Origin: Oscillospiraceae bacterium
Lineage (GTDB): Bacteria > Bacillota > Clostridia > Oscillospirales > Ruminococcaceae
Reading direction: 5' to 3'
NCBI GenBank assembly: GCA_017536405.1
Contig: JAFXHL010000019.1
Span: 1-32,743 of the forward strand
DNA length: 32,743 nucleotides
In this document: positions 1 through 7,383 of the stretch, piece after piece
Numbering within the stretch: the first letter of the stretch is position 1
Layout: the number at the start of each line of letters is the position of its first letter
Notes under the pieces: model-generated
What the model was told of the DNA's origin: nothing
Database searches by the model: none
The model's input: only the letters and a program-made list of their open reading frames with translations
Translations under genes and position numbers: made by a program

Positions 1-238
1 ACCATACTTCCAAACTATCAATCGCATCCACCCACGCTTGCATTTCGCCGTCTAAAGCAAGTCGAGCATACTCAAGCGGCTCATCTATCGCCAAAGCATT
101 CAGCGAATTTTGTGAACAAAGAGTGGTTCTTAATCCATCCTCAGCCTTATTACAGTCAATCCGTAATATGTAATTTTCAAATGTGGTTACATCAATACTG
201 TTCGTTTGAGGGTTATAGTCTGCATATATCAATCTCAT
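1..238 (-). CDS. DUF6061-like small protein, C-terminus cut by window edge
   Basis: The minus-strand reading frame starts at ATG 238 and runs off the window without a stop, giving 79 codons. It begins MRLIYADYNPQTNSIDV and continues through ALAIDEPLEYARLALDGEMQ. This matches my memory of DUF6061 proteins, short proteins with a beta-strand N-terminus (MKLISCKYNxxTGxxEV) and a conserved PLEYADLxLNG segment. They are common on conjugative and integrative elements of gut Firmicutes; their function is unknown. An AAAGGA ribosome binding site lies about 7 bases upstream of the start. No integrase or conjugation gene is visible here, so the link to an element is inferred from the family only. Confidence 0.6.
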   Translation of the reverse strand, partial: MRLIYADYNPQTNSIDVTTFENYILRIDCNKAEDGLRTTLCSQNSLNALAIDEPLEYARLALDGEMQAWVDAIDSLEVW

Positions 239-518
239 TTTATCAATCCTTTCTTGGAAATGTATTATAAGCATTCCATCCAGTCCCAACTGCCATTTTT
301 ATAATTCGTTATAAGTTGTTACCAGATTTTCTTTCCCTTGTTTTTTCCCTTATGAGGGTTTGTAAACAAGGGTAGAACGATATAACACGATACAAGATGT
401 GACGGAGAGGACACCCACGAAAACTTTAGTGTTTTCAAGGGTTTTCCGAGATTTCTATAACAAGATATAACAGTTATTAAATCCCTTAAAACACCTCAAG
501 TGAGAATTCAAATTCATG
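239..518. other. Intergenic region without a recognisable gene
   Basis: This roughly 280-base stretch (about 320 bases between the flanking genes) has no convincing ORF with a ribosome binding site. It contains several short near-repeats of the form GATATAACA (around 379-386, 464-472) and a palindromic-looking AAAACTTTAGTGTTTT at 420-435. Such sequences can be recombinase or regulator sites at the end of an integrative element, but no integrase or tRNA end is present, so no attachment site is called. Confidence 0.4.
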
Positions 519-548
519 CGTGCTTTCAATCTCTCAGTAAGACTGAAA
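519..548 (-). repeat. 30-bp direct repeat, copy 1 (downstream of the Cys-rich gene)
   Basis: The 30 bases are identical to 969-998. On the minus strand the unit begins TTTCAGTCTTACTGAGAG and ends GATTGAAAGCACG. It contains the small hairpin CAGT-CTT-ACTG. It begins about a dozen bases after the stop codon of the Cys-rich gene. A further partial copy of its end (GCGTGCTTTAATC) lies at 554-566. Confidence 0.85.
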
Positions 549-560
549 GCTTCGCGTGCT

Positions 561-920
561 TTAATCTTCATCATAATAGCATTGCTTTTTATCCATCCGT
601 GCCATTCCAGCAAGTTTGTTGATATCAGGCTTTTCATCAAGAACTTTATACACAGGACATCCTCTAATACATGCTCCCAATTCAAATATTCTTTCACATT
701 CACAACATTGCATATAAATATAATAAGTATAGTGTTTTTCCTCGCATAATTCTTTGAAAAAATGTTCAAATGAACAATCTGAAAAATATAACTTAAGATT
801 TTTGTTCTTATACATCTCATACATTTGTTCATATACTATACGCAAATATTCATGGGGTTTGGTTTTTGCAACCTCCATTATATCTTTTAACTTTTTACAA
901 TGTTCACACACCTTGCCCAT
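561..920 (-). CDS. Small Cys-rich protein, probable zinc ribbon, unknown function
   Basis: I do not recognise this 119-residue protein. The start at 920 (MGKVCEHCKKL) is chosen because AAGGAGA lies 6-7 bases upstream; the longer frame to 947 lacks a good site. CxxC at the N-terminus (CEHC) and a C-terminal cluster (CCECE, then CIRGCP) would give four or more thiolate ligands, suggesting a bound zinc ion. The middle is charged and aromatic-rich and there is no signal peptide or membrane segment. The gene is bracketed by two identical 30-bp repeats (519-548 and 969-998), so it may be a mobile or duplicated cassette. Its codon use is AT-rich compared with the metabolic genes further on. Confidence 0.65.
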   Translation of the reverse strand: MGKVCEHCKKLKDIMEVAKTKPHEYLRIVYEQMYEMYKNKNLKLYFSDCSFEHFFKELCEEKHYTYYIYMQCCECERIFELGACIRGCPVYKVLDEKPDINKLAGMARMDKKQCYYDED

Positions 921-968
921 AAAAATCTCCTTTTTTATACATATCAATTACGAAACTTCAAATAATCA

Positions 969-998
969 CGTGCTTTCAATCTCTCAGTAAGACTGAAA
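969..998 (-). repeat. 30-bp direct repeat, copy 2 (downstream of the flavoprotein gene)
   Basis: This is a perfect copy of 519-548, starting about 10 bases after the stop codon of the flavodoxin-fold gene. Both copies therefore occupy the same place, just past the end of a minus-strand gene, and in the same orientation. That resembles cassette-end or 3'-UTR repeats rather than random duplication. Confidence 0.85.
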
Positions 999-1007
999 TT
1001 TTACGGT

Positions 1008-1799
1008 CTATTTCTTATAGGTGATTATCATTGTTTTAGACAACTTTTTCCCGACCAAGTAAATCACCCACCCTAGAAATCTCTTTAAAGGTGTCATAGG
1101 TATGCCTGGTGCATATCTCATACCTTTATACTTAGGCCAAAAATTATTATCTTCCGTTGGATACTCTTTCTCTCCTTTGTTACCAACATACATAGCCTGA
1201 AATAGATTAAACGGAATCAGCACTCCAATACCTGGAACATGCATTTTTCCGGATTTTACATCTAGATAAAACTTCTTTGTGAGATTAGTTGTCTTTTCCA
1301 AATCTTTTTCTGTAGGTTTATAATCATTCCAACTAAGCGCTGTTATAGGTAATTGATAGCATTTGTTAAATCCCCACCCTGGCAGTGTTGCTGCTAAAGC
1401 TTTTGTTGTACTATCAGCTGATACTCCACCGGTTGTACTAATGATAAGCGCTTTCTTTGTAAAATATCTTGGTCGATGCAACATAAATGCCATATGGTCG
1501 GTAAAATTTTTCAATATTCCCGGCAAATGCCCCTGAAAGCACGGAACCGAAAAGATAACTGCATCGCTTTCTTCTATCATATCCATGATCGGCTGCATTT
1601 TTTTATTATGCGGACAGACTACATGTCCTTTACGAAAGCAATTACTACATCCCGTACAAAACGGAAGGTCAATATCTGATAAATGTATTTCATCGAACAT
1701 AATAGTCTTATCAAAATTGTATAAAATCTCTCTTACTATCTCCGTCAATCGCCACGTATTTCCCTTGTGTGGACCACCATTTATAATTAGTATTCTCAT
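1008..1799 (-). CDS. Flavodoxin-fold NAD(P)H-dependent reductase with a Cys cluster
   Basis: The N-terminus (MRILIINGGPHKGNTWRLTE) has the phosphate-binding loop of the NADPH-dependent FMN reductase / iron-sulfur flavoprotein family. A second loop is seen in the SVPCFQGHLPGILKNFTD segment, which normally contacts the isoalloxazine ring. The cluster C-T-G-C-S-N-C followed by a fourth Cys (about residues 48-62) resembles the compact Cys motif of the Isf type. The C-terminal 80 residues, rich in aromatics and Pro and ending in a hydrophobic helix plus KK tail, are typical of the longer versions. The product should bind FMN in the cytoplasm and reduce quinones, nitro compounds or disulfides; the substrate cannot be read from the sequence. 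A GGAG box precedes the start. A 30-bp repeat follows the stop. Confidence 0.8.
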   Translation of the reverse strand: MRILIINGGPHKGNTWRLTEIVREILYNFDKTIMFDEIHLSDIDLPFCTGCSNCFRKGHVVCPHNKKMQPIMDMIEESDAVIFSVPCFQGHLPGILKNFTDHMAFMLHRPRYFTKKALIISTTGGVSADSTTKALAATLPGWGFNKCYQLPITALSWNDYKPTEKDLEKTTNLTKKFYLDVKSGKMHVPGIGVLIPFNLFQAMYVGNKGEKEYPTEDNNFWPKYKGMRYAPGIPMTPLKRFLGWVIYLVGKKLSKTMIITYKK

Positions 1800-1871
1800 A
1801 TCTTTCTCCTATCATTTGCAAAGACAAATTCAAATTTTTTTCGTTTTATCATATCATGATAAATTATTCAA

Positions 1872-2411
1872 CTAATTTTTAGGAAAAACATTTCTTCCAT
1901 CATTAGCAAATATTCTAAGAGCAAAATCACCGTTATCATCTCTAAACACTATTTCAGATATACCAATCCTTGAAGGGTCATCAGAATCAACTAAAACATA
2001 ATAAAACTCTAAATTATAACTTTTTCCTTCATCAGTCATTATGTTATGAATATATATGTAGATAGACTTATATTCGTAGTGATCTTCTCTGAATTTCGCA
2101 CTGCTTTTACCACTTCTCACTTCATCATGTGAAGTTGATATACCTTCATAAAAATCAAACAGCATTTCTATCTGTTTTTCTGCATTCGGTTTTGACATAG
2201 TTGCTTCCGATAGCAACGTTTTAAATCCCTCAACATCATTTTCGTCAAGACATCTCAATACCTCAAGCCCAGTCTCTTCAGCAAACGAATAGTCGTCTGC
2301 TCCCGGTTCGGCAGGGTTATAACTATCCTTTGTTTTATCAAGCAAAGGATAGCTACATGATGACAACAAAATGCAAAACAATATAAGTATAATAAATTTG
2401 ATAAACTTCAT
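1872..2411 (-). CDS. DUF5104-like lipoprotein
   Basis: This is a 179-residue secreted lipoprotein. The N-terminus MKFIKFIILILFCILLSSC is a type II signal peptide with lipobox LSSC, so the mature protein should start at Cys19 and sit on the outer face of the membrane. The rest (ETGLEVLRCLDENDVEGFKTLL, then an aromatic/charged beta-rich C-terminus) resembles DUF5104 lipoproteins of Firmicutes, which have an NTF2-like look; no function is known. AAAGGAG lies 9 bases before ATG 2411. A second in-frame ATG at 2444 also has a good GGAGGTG box, but it would put 11 hydrophilic residues before the signal peptide, so I prefer 2411. A strong promoter lies upstream. Confidence 0.7.
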   Translation of the reverse strand: MKFIKFIILILFCILLSSCSYPLLDKTKDSYNPAEPGADDYSFAEETGLEVLRCLDENDVEGFKTLLSEATMSKPNAEKQIEMLFDFYEGISTSHDEVRSGKSSAKFREDHYEYKSIYIYIHNIMTDEGKSYNLEFYYVLVDSDDPSRIGISEIVFRDDNGDFALRIFANDGRNVFPKN

Positions 2412-2471
2412 AATCAAGTTCTCCTTTTCTCTGCCGATAAACATTACAACACCTCCGTCTTATTTTTCTAT

Positions 2472-2500
2472 ATTATATCCTACACTATAAATTTAGTCAA
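2472..2500 (-). promoter_or_regulatory. Sigma-A promoter of the lipoprotein gene
   Basis: Read on the minus strand: TTGACT (2500-2495), a 17-base spacer, then TATAAT (2477-2472). The spacing is ideal and the -10 matches the consensus perfectly. The -35 box is part of the palindrome at 2495-2527. Confidence 0.8.
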
Positions 2501-2527
2501 TTACGATTATGCAAATCGTAATTGACT
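2495..2527. promoter_or_regulatory. 14-bp perfect palindrome over the -35 box (operator or terminator)
   Basis: The arms AGTCAATTACGATT (2495-2508) and AATCGTAATTGACT (2514-2527) are perfectly complementary around a 5-base centre. The left arm contains the -35 of the lipoprotein promoter, so a dimeric repressor bound here would block it. The run of T after the right arm also allows a plus-strand terminator reading, but no plus-strand gene precedes it. Confidence 0.6.
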
Positions 2528-2659
2528 TTTTGTTTTTCTTATACAAGAGAACAAAACTGCAAAATATCGAGAGAAATTATGATAAGAAAGATAAATAAGG
2601 ATACAAAAACCCTCTCACAATAAAGAAACGCTATTGTCCATACTTTTACCCACGCGTTA

Positions 2660-2713
2660 TGTTATAATAGTATTATGGCAGTAATATCAACCATCTTGAA
2701 AACCACTGCCATA
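2660..2713 (+). promoter_or_regulatory. Extended -10 promoter and 5'-leader hairpin of the glycohydrolase gene
   Basis: TGT-TATAAT ends at 2668, an extended -10 without a clear -35. Downstream, TATGGCAGT (2674-2682) and ACTGCCATA (2705-2713) form a 9-bp stem with a 22-base loop. This would lie at the very start of the mRNA leader. Confidence 0.5.
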
Positions 2714-2752
2714 TATGTTATCATTTTTCTATACAGATAAGGAGGAGACTTT

Positions 2753-3550
2753 ATGATAGGTGCTGTTATCGGAGATATTGTCGGCTCGCGTTTTGAGTGG
2801 CATAACCACAGGTCAAAGGATTTTGAATTTTTTACGGAAAAATGCTTTTTCACAGACGATTCGGTTATGACGATAGCCGTTGCCGATGCGATTATGAAAG
2901 CAGACGGAGATTTAAGCGTTCTTTCGGATTATGCAGTAAAGTCGATGCGTGAAATAGGTCAGCCTTATAAAGATTGTGGATATGGCGGGTCTTTTTTCAG
3001 GTGGATGTATAGCGACGACCCCAAACCCTATAACAGTTTTGGGAACGGCTCTGCTATGAGGGTGAGTGCTTGTGGATTTGTAGCAAAAAGCATAGAAGAA
3101 GCAAAGGCACTTTCAAAAGCCGTAACAGAAGTAACACATAATCATCCCGAGGGGATAAAGGGTGCCGAAGCGACGACTGTTGCGATTTTCCTCGCGAAAA
3201 CGGGACACTCTTTGGAAGAAATCAGGGAGCATATAAACGCAAACTATTATCCTATGGATTTCACTCTCGATGAGATAAGAGATACATATGAATTCAACGA
3301 AACCTGTCAGAATACTGTTCCTCAGGCTTTAAAGGCATTTTTCGAGTCAACGGATTTTGAGGACGCAATCAGAAACGCAATCTCGATAGGTGGCGACAGC
3401 GACACATTAGCAGCAATCACGGGTGGAATCGCCGAAGCCTATTACGGCATCCCCGATGAGATAAAAAGAGATGTACCGCAGTATTTCAAAGACTCCCCCG
3501 AACTAATGGATGTAGTAAATGCGTTTTATGCGAAGTATATGAGGATATAG
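2753..3550 (+). CDS. ADP-ribosylglycohydrolase (DraG/ARH family)
   Basis: This 265-residue protein is full length for the family. The metal-binding motif FTDDSVMT (about residues 32-39) near the N-terminus, NGSAMRVSA in the middle, and the C-terminal GGDSDTLAAITGGIAEAYYG are the hallmark ligands for the two Mg/Mn ions of the all-helical DraG fold. The enzyme should remove ADP-ribose from protein side chains or related substrates in the cytoplasm; the specific target is unknown. AAGGAGGAG precedes the start. The gene lies 16 bases upstream of the PD-(D/E)XK gene and probably shares its transcript. A macrodomain protein at 31.4 kb could act on the same chemistry. Confidence 0.93.
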   Translation: MIGAVIGDIVGSRFEWHNHRSKDFEFFTEKCFFTDDSVMTIAVADAIMKADGDLSVLSDYAVKSMREIGQPYKDCGYGGSFFRWMYSDDPKPYNSFGNGSAMRVSACGFVAKSIEEAKALSKAVTEVTHNHPEGIKGAEATTVAIFLAKTGHSLEEIREHINANYYPMDFTLDEIRDTYEFNETCQNTVPQALKAFFESTDFEDAIRNAISIGGDSDTLAAITGGIAEAYYGIPDEIKRDVPQYFKDSPELMDVVNAFYAKYMRI

Positions 3551-3566
3551 GAGGAATATTACTACA

Positions 3567-4589
3567 ATGAAGATACACTATTTTCAAAGATATCATGGAA
3601 AAGAAAACATGGCTACAGCCAACACAATGTTGCTTTTATCCCGATTATATTCTTATTCACCGGATAAATTTTTTAAATTTTTGAAATCAGAATATTTTGA
3701 TAATTTATTTAAACCGGAATTGTATTTTACTTTACAAGAAAATAATCCGGATAGCATACCTGATGCAACCATTACACAAGAAGGCTTTAAAATTGTTGTT
3801 GAGACTAAATTGACAGATTGGTTTTATTCGGAGCAACTCATGAGGCATTTAAACTCATTTGGTAATGAGAAAAACAAGGTTATGATTACGCTTTCTTCAG
3901 AACTGATGTCAGAAGAAAAACGATTGGATTTTGAAAAGCAACTCAAAAAATACAATTCAACTCAGAAATATCCGGTAATTCATATCAATACAACATTTGA
4001 AAAAATGGCTAATGCTATCAGCGAAGTTATTGATGACAGAGATTATGAAATGCGTGATATACTCGATGATTATCGGGATTACTGTTATAACGATAATTTG
4101 ATTTCAGGTGCTGATTCATGGAAACAGTTGCGTATGCAACTTGCAGGAACAACATTTGATTTCAATATCGGCAATAATGTTTATTATGACAATGCTGATC
4201 GTGGATTCAAACCCCATGATTATCTCGGACTTTATAAGCAGAAGAGCGTACGTGCTATCGGGAAAATCTCTGCAAGAATTACAGCTGTTGAAACAGAAAC
4301 GGGCATGACATATGTATCCGAATTCGGAGAATTGACAGAAGAACGTAAGCAGATGATTGAAAAGGCAATAAAGGATGCTGAATCTTATGGATATGATCTT
4401 AGAACGGTAGAGCATAGATATTTCTTTGTAGAGCAGTTCTATGAAACTGATTTTAAAAAGATAACACCTGGCGGTTCAATGGGCACCAAATTTTTTGATT
4501 TATCTGAAATTTTAAATATTCCGGAAATCAATAAAATGCCTGATACTGAGAAAATTGCAGAATTGCTTAAAGATAAGACCTGGAATTAA
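3567..4589 (+). CDS. PD-(D/E)XK nuclease-like protein, unknown role
   Basis: I do not recognise the family name. The 340-residue protein has a clear PD-(D/E)XK core: PDATI (Asp66) followed 13 residues later by VVETKL (Glu79, Lys81) on adjacent strands, as in restriction-type nucleases. The remaining two thirds, including a hydrophilic C-terminal half, show no known motif. It follows the glycohydrolase with GGAGGAA about 11 bases before ATG and ends at a strong terminator. Its codons are more AT-rich than those of the glycohydrolase just upstream, suggesting separate acquisition. No methyltransferase is adjacent, so it is not an ordinary restriction-modification pair. Confidence 0.7.
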   Translation: MKIHYFQRYHGKENMATANTMLLLSRLYSYSPDKFFKFLKSEYFDNLFKPELYFTLQENNPDSIPDATITQEGFKIVVETKLTDWFYSEQLMRHLNSFGNEKNKVMITLSSELMSEEKRLDFEKQLKKYNSTQKYPVIHINTTFEKMANAISEVIDDRDYEMRDILDDYRDYCYNDNLISGADSWKQLRMQLAGTTFDFNIGNNVYYDNADRGFKPHDYLGLYKQKSVRAIGKISARITAVETETGMTYVSEFGELTEERKQMIEKAIKDAESYGYDLRTVEHRYFFVEQFYETDFKKITPGGSMGTKFFDLSEILNIPEINKMPDTEKIAELLKDKTWN

Positions 4590-4611
4590 GTTCAGGAGGA
4601 TAGATAAAAAC

Positions 4612-4640
4612 CCCCTCTCTTTTACGAGAGGGGTTATTTT
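4612..4640. terminator. Bidirectional rho-independent terminator
   Basis: CCCCTCTC (4612-4619), loop TTTTAC, GAGAGGGG (4626-4633), then TTATTTT. An A-run precedes the left arm. It sits between convergent genes and can serve both. Confidence 0.9.
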
Positions 4641-4660
4641 ATGCCAGAAATCATCCCGAC

Positions 4661-5707
4661 TTACCAGGCATTATCATACAAATCCAGTGCTTTCTCTAAA
4701 TCTTCCTTTACTGTATCGACAAGTTCTTGCGGAGAAATAATTGTAACATAAGGCGCATACTGCAACGCCCAGTAACGCATAGCTTCGGCATTTGCAGTAA
4801 CGCTTGCGATAACGGAGTCTTTCGTTTCATCAGAGAATTTAACGCCGTTTCCGAACCAGTCGATAAGTTCGTTTGCCATATCGGGATGCGTTTTCATAAC
4901 GATCCGTTTACTTTCACCCGAAAACATATAGATATGTTCTGCCATATGTTTCGGAAGATTGATTCCGTTTTCAAACCCCCTGACCTTTTTCGCAGGTTTT
5001 ACGGATATATCAGTCATCCTGATATTTCTGATATGGTCAAGACGATAATGCGAAACATTATCATATCGGTCAACATTCGCTATAAGATAATATCTTCCGT
5101 TTGAAGCAACCATCTGATAGGGGTTTATGGTATACTCTATCGGTTCACCGCTTCTGCGCTTTTTCAGATGCAGTTTCTTATCCGTTCCGTAAATACCATA
5201 ATTGAAAACAACCTGTTTTTTCTTTTCGATAGCCTCGTCAAGAATTTCTATGGTATAGAAAATTTCCTTATTCTTCGGCTGATCAACAGGAAGATTGTAT
5301 ACATGACGCATTCTTGATTTAAAATATCTGTTGGATAATCCTTCGATTTTTTCAATAAGTCTTTTACACTGATTATAGGGAATATGCTTTGAAAAAAGAA
5401 TACTGTCGATAAGCAGACGGAGTTCTGCGTCTGAAAAATCCCTTACTAAATACCAGTCTGTGTATATAGTTTCTTCCTCACCGTTTTTGTTGCGACGGAC
5501 ACTCTCCGAAAATTCAAGATTATATCCGAAATCAATTAAATCCATAAGATTTCGTTTGATTGCTTTTCTGTCGGCATCCATGTCATATTCTTTTTTAAGA
5601 ATACCAACGATATCCTTCTGGCTGAGTCTGTGGTCAGCATCGCTGTAACGCCTCAGGATATCGAGGATATTCATAATCAATAATTTCTTGGGTTGTTTTG
5701 TATACAT
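4661..5707 (-). CDS. WYL-domain transcriptional regulator
   Basis: This 348-residue protein has the usual three-part build. An N-terminal winged helix (LLIMNILDILRRYSD, then DRKAIKRNLMDLIDFGY as recognition helix and wing) is followed by a WYL domain (NPYQMVASNGRYYLIANV, then YRLDHIRNI) and a C-terminal WCX extension. WYL domains sense small molecules or nucleic acid, and such regulators control stress and defence genes. Start 5707 is preferred over 5728 because the upstream ATG is part of the -10 hexamer (TATAATG); GAGGTGG lies before 5707. It is downstream of, and co-oriented with, the AAA+ protease gene. It is not the short Cas13d-associated WYL1 type as far as I can judge. Confidence 0.88.
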   Translation of the reverse strand: MYTKQPKKLLIMNILDILRRYSDADHRLSQKDIVGILKKEYDMDADRKAIKRNLMDLIDFGYNLEFSESVRRNKNGEEETIYTDWYLVRDFSDAELRLLIDSILFSKHIPYNQCKRLIEKIEGLSNRYFKSRMRHVYNLPVDQPKNKEIFYTIEILDEAIEKKKQVVFNYGIYGTDKKLHLKKRRSGEPIEYTINPYQMVASNGRYYLIANVDRYDNVSHYRLDHIRNIRMTDISVKPAKKVRGFENGINLPKHMAEHIYMFSGESKRIVMKTHPDMANELIDWFGNGVKFSDETKDSVIASVTANAEAMRYWALQYAPYVTIISPQELVDTVKEDLEKALDLYDNAW

Positions 5708-5800
5708 AAAATCCACCTCATCAGCCATTATACCACACAGTTATGTATTTTTCTACACCCTGTGCGACTTTTATGGTACATTATCGGGTGGATTTTATGT
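5704..5800. repeat. 14-bp inverted repeat covering the WYL start codon
   Basis: ACATAAAATCCACC (5704-5717) and GGTGGATTTTATGT (5787-5800) are perfect reverse complements. The first arm is the ribosome binding site and start codon of the WYL gene; the second lies upstream of its promoter. In a transcript reading through from the AAA+ gene the arms could pair and hide the start site. Confidence 0.75.
5727..5735 (-). promoter_or_regulatory. Extended -10 promoter of the WYL gene
   Basis: On the minus strand the sequence is TGG-TATAAT (5735-5727) with no good -35. The -10 overlaps the first in-frame ATG, which fixes the real start at 5707. Confidence 0.6.
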
Positions 5801-5822
5801 TTTCTGATTTTAAAGATACTCA

Positions 5823-7103
5823 TCAGATGAAAACTTCGGTAATGGTTACGCTTTCACGCAAAGCCCTTATATCCGAATGAAGAAGAGTTTCCTTTTCGAT
5901 AAGCATATCAGTTGCTTTTTCGAGGAATTCTTTATTCTTGATAAGGGTATCCCTTGCCTTGAATAAATATCTTTCGAGTTCAGAATGAATAATCGCTTCA
6001 ACGCGTGAATTGAGATTCTGGGACATAGAGGCTGAGAAACGGGTTTCGACATCCATAAATTCAAATCCGTTTGTGCAACTTTCGCTGACTGCTGTTCTGA
6101 TCTGGTCTGCCGCCATTGACAGATCCGACTGACAACCACTTGCGCGTGTGTCTGCATAATACATTTCCACAGCCGCTTTCCCTGCGAGAGATACAAGAAT
6201 TTCAAAAGGTCTGCGGTCAAGTTCCCTGCATTTGCGAACAAAGCCACCCTTTGAATGTCCCTCTCTCGAACGGATAGATGCAATACCTATACTTCCCGGA
6301 CAAAGCACCTCGCACATAACAAGATGTCCTGCCTCGTGAATTGCAACTTTGCGTGTGGTATCTTCAGAAGTCTTTACAAAATTGTCGGGTGCGTCATATT
6401 TCATACGAAGAACTGTATCTACTATATCTTTGGTTGAGATACTGTTTTTTCTTGAATAAGCCGCAAGAATTGCTGCCTCGTTGAGAACAGTTTCAAGTTC
6501 TGCGCAGGAAGTATGCTGAATCATCATAGCAATATCCTCGATATTGATGTCGTCAGAAACTTTCTTGCCTTTAAGATAATGCTTTATGATTTTATAGGAA
6601 TCGTCAGATGTGGGTAAGGGGATAAAAATCTTTCTGTCAAAGCGTCCCGAACGGGTGAGCGATTCGGGCAACTTTCTCACATTGTTTGCTGTTCCGATAA
6701 CGAATACTTCGCTTTCTTTGACATTATCAATGCCCGACTGTATAGCGACATATTCTTCTGCATCGCAAAGCTTTTCGTCCTCGTTTGCGAATTTGTCCAT
6801 ATCATCAAGGAATACAATGGCAGGGGTGTTTTCTTTCGCTTTCTCAAATGTTTCTGTGATTTCTTTCATAAAGTCATCTGTGCCCTTGTTTCTGCGGACT
6901 GTATATGTTTTAAGACCGCTTTCCTCGATAAAGCATTTCGCCATAAGGCTCTTGCCGAGCCCCGGTTCTCCGTGTAAAAGAATACCGTGGGGAAGTTTGG
7001 CACCGAGATTTTCATATATCTCTTTGTTCTTGAGCATATCGCAGATCTGCATAAGTTCCTTCTTGATTGTTTCGTAACCGATAATGTTATCAAATTTACT
7101 CAT
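5823..7103 (-). CDS. Soluble FtsH-like AAA+ ATPase / M41-type zinc protease
   Basis: This 426-residue protein has the order AAA+ then peptidase, as in FtsH, but lacks the N-terminal membrane helices. Walker A is GEPGLGKS (45-52), Walker B IVFLDD (about 96-101), and the second region of homology TRSGRFDRK (150-158) holds the arginine fingers. The zinc motif HEAGH is at 256-260 and the third ligand Asp is in GCQSDLSMA (about 327). All catalytic parts look intact. It should form a ring that unfolds and degrades proteins in the cytoplasm. AAAGGAGA lies 9 bases before the start. A paralogue with the same layout is at 19583-20773. It lies upstream of a WYL regulator and divergent from a winged-helix-like gene. 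Confidence 0.9.
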   Translation of the reverse strand: MSKFDNIIGYETIKKELMQICDMLKNKEIYENLGAKLPHGILLHGEPGLGKSLMAKCFIEESGLKTYTVRRNKGTDDFMKEITETFEKAKENTPAIVFLDDMDKFANEDEKLCDAEEYVAIQSGIDNVKESEVFVIGTANNVRKLPESLTRSGRFDRKIFIPLPTSDDSYKIIKHYLKGKKVSDDINIEDIAMMIQHTSCAELETVLNEAAILAAYSRKNSISTKDIVDTVLRMKYDAPDNFVKTSEDTTRKVAIHEAGHLVMCEVLCPGSIGIASIRSREGHSKGGFVRKCRELDRRPFEILVSLAGKAAVEMYYADTRASGCQSDLSMAADQIRTAVSESCTNGFEFMDVETRFSASMSQNLNSRVEAIIHSELERYLFKARDTLIKNKEFLEKATDMLIEKETLLHSDIRALRESVTITEVFI

Positions 7104-7155
7104 AGCCTGTCTCCTTTACATTACATTTGGTTGTGTGGTTTTTCTCTACACCTAT

Positions 7156-7164
7156 AATATACCA
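7156..7164 (-). promoter_or_regulatory. Extended -10 promoter of the AAA+ protease gene
   Basis: On the minus strand TGG-TATATT (7164-7156) is followed by TATAGGTGTAGA. The same TGGTAT pattern appears at the WYL promoter and, in the opposite direction, at 7198-7206. The -35 region (CTAAAA) is weak. Confidence 0.45.
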
Positions 7165-7197
7165 CGACCGATGGGACATTTTAGTCGCATAGGATTG

Positions 7198-7206
7198 TGG
7201 TATTAT
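7198..7206 (+). promoter_or_regulatory. Divergent extended -10 promoter
   Basis: TGG-TATTAT, followed by GTTATAGGGTGGA, mirrors the AAA+ promoter on the other strand. No gene starts directly after it; the next is at 7384. Confidence 0.35.
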
Positions 7207-7335
7207 GTTATAGGGTGGAAGGCTTCTGTGAGACCAATATATCACACGATGAAATTCTTGAAGGACATTTCAAGGAGGAATTTTTCCACACCGTTTATAA
7301 AGCATAGAGGAATGTCTTTTCATATATTTTCTTTA

Positions 7336-7344
7336 TGCTATAAT
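7336..7344 (+). promoter_or_regulatory. Extended -10 promoter of the 7384-8798 operon
   Basis: TGC-TATAAT, a perfect -10 with an extended TG, lies 40 bases before the start codon. The -35 region is poor. Confidence 0.55.
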
Positions 7345-7383
7345 ATAAGTTGAAAGATGATTATATTTATGGAGGTAAGTCTT

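Noticed and set aside
240..480. Attachment site of an integrative element
   Set aside because: Short GATATAACA repeats are suggestive, but there is no integrase, tRNA end or matching second site in the window.
455..832. 125-residue minus-strand ORF spanning the first 30-bp repeat
   Set aside because: It overlaps the Cys-rich gene in another frame and has no ribosome binding site; the repeat translates by chance.
2674..2713. Riboswitch in the glycohydrolase leader
   Set aside because: Only one stem with a long loop is visible; no known aptamer pattern and no terminator or anti-RBS helix follows.
4661..5707. WYL protein as the Cas13d accessory (WYL1) of the CRISPR array
   Set aside because: It is 6 kb away on the other strand, separated by several genes, and has the standard HTH-WYL-WCX build of general regulators.
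7084..7353. 89-residue plus-strand ORF between the AAA+ and winged-helix genes
   Set aside because: No ribosome binding site, it overlaps both divergent promoters, and its composition is not protein-like.
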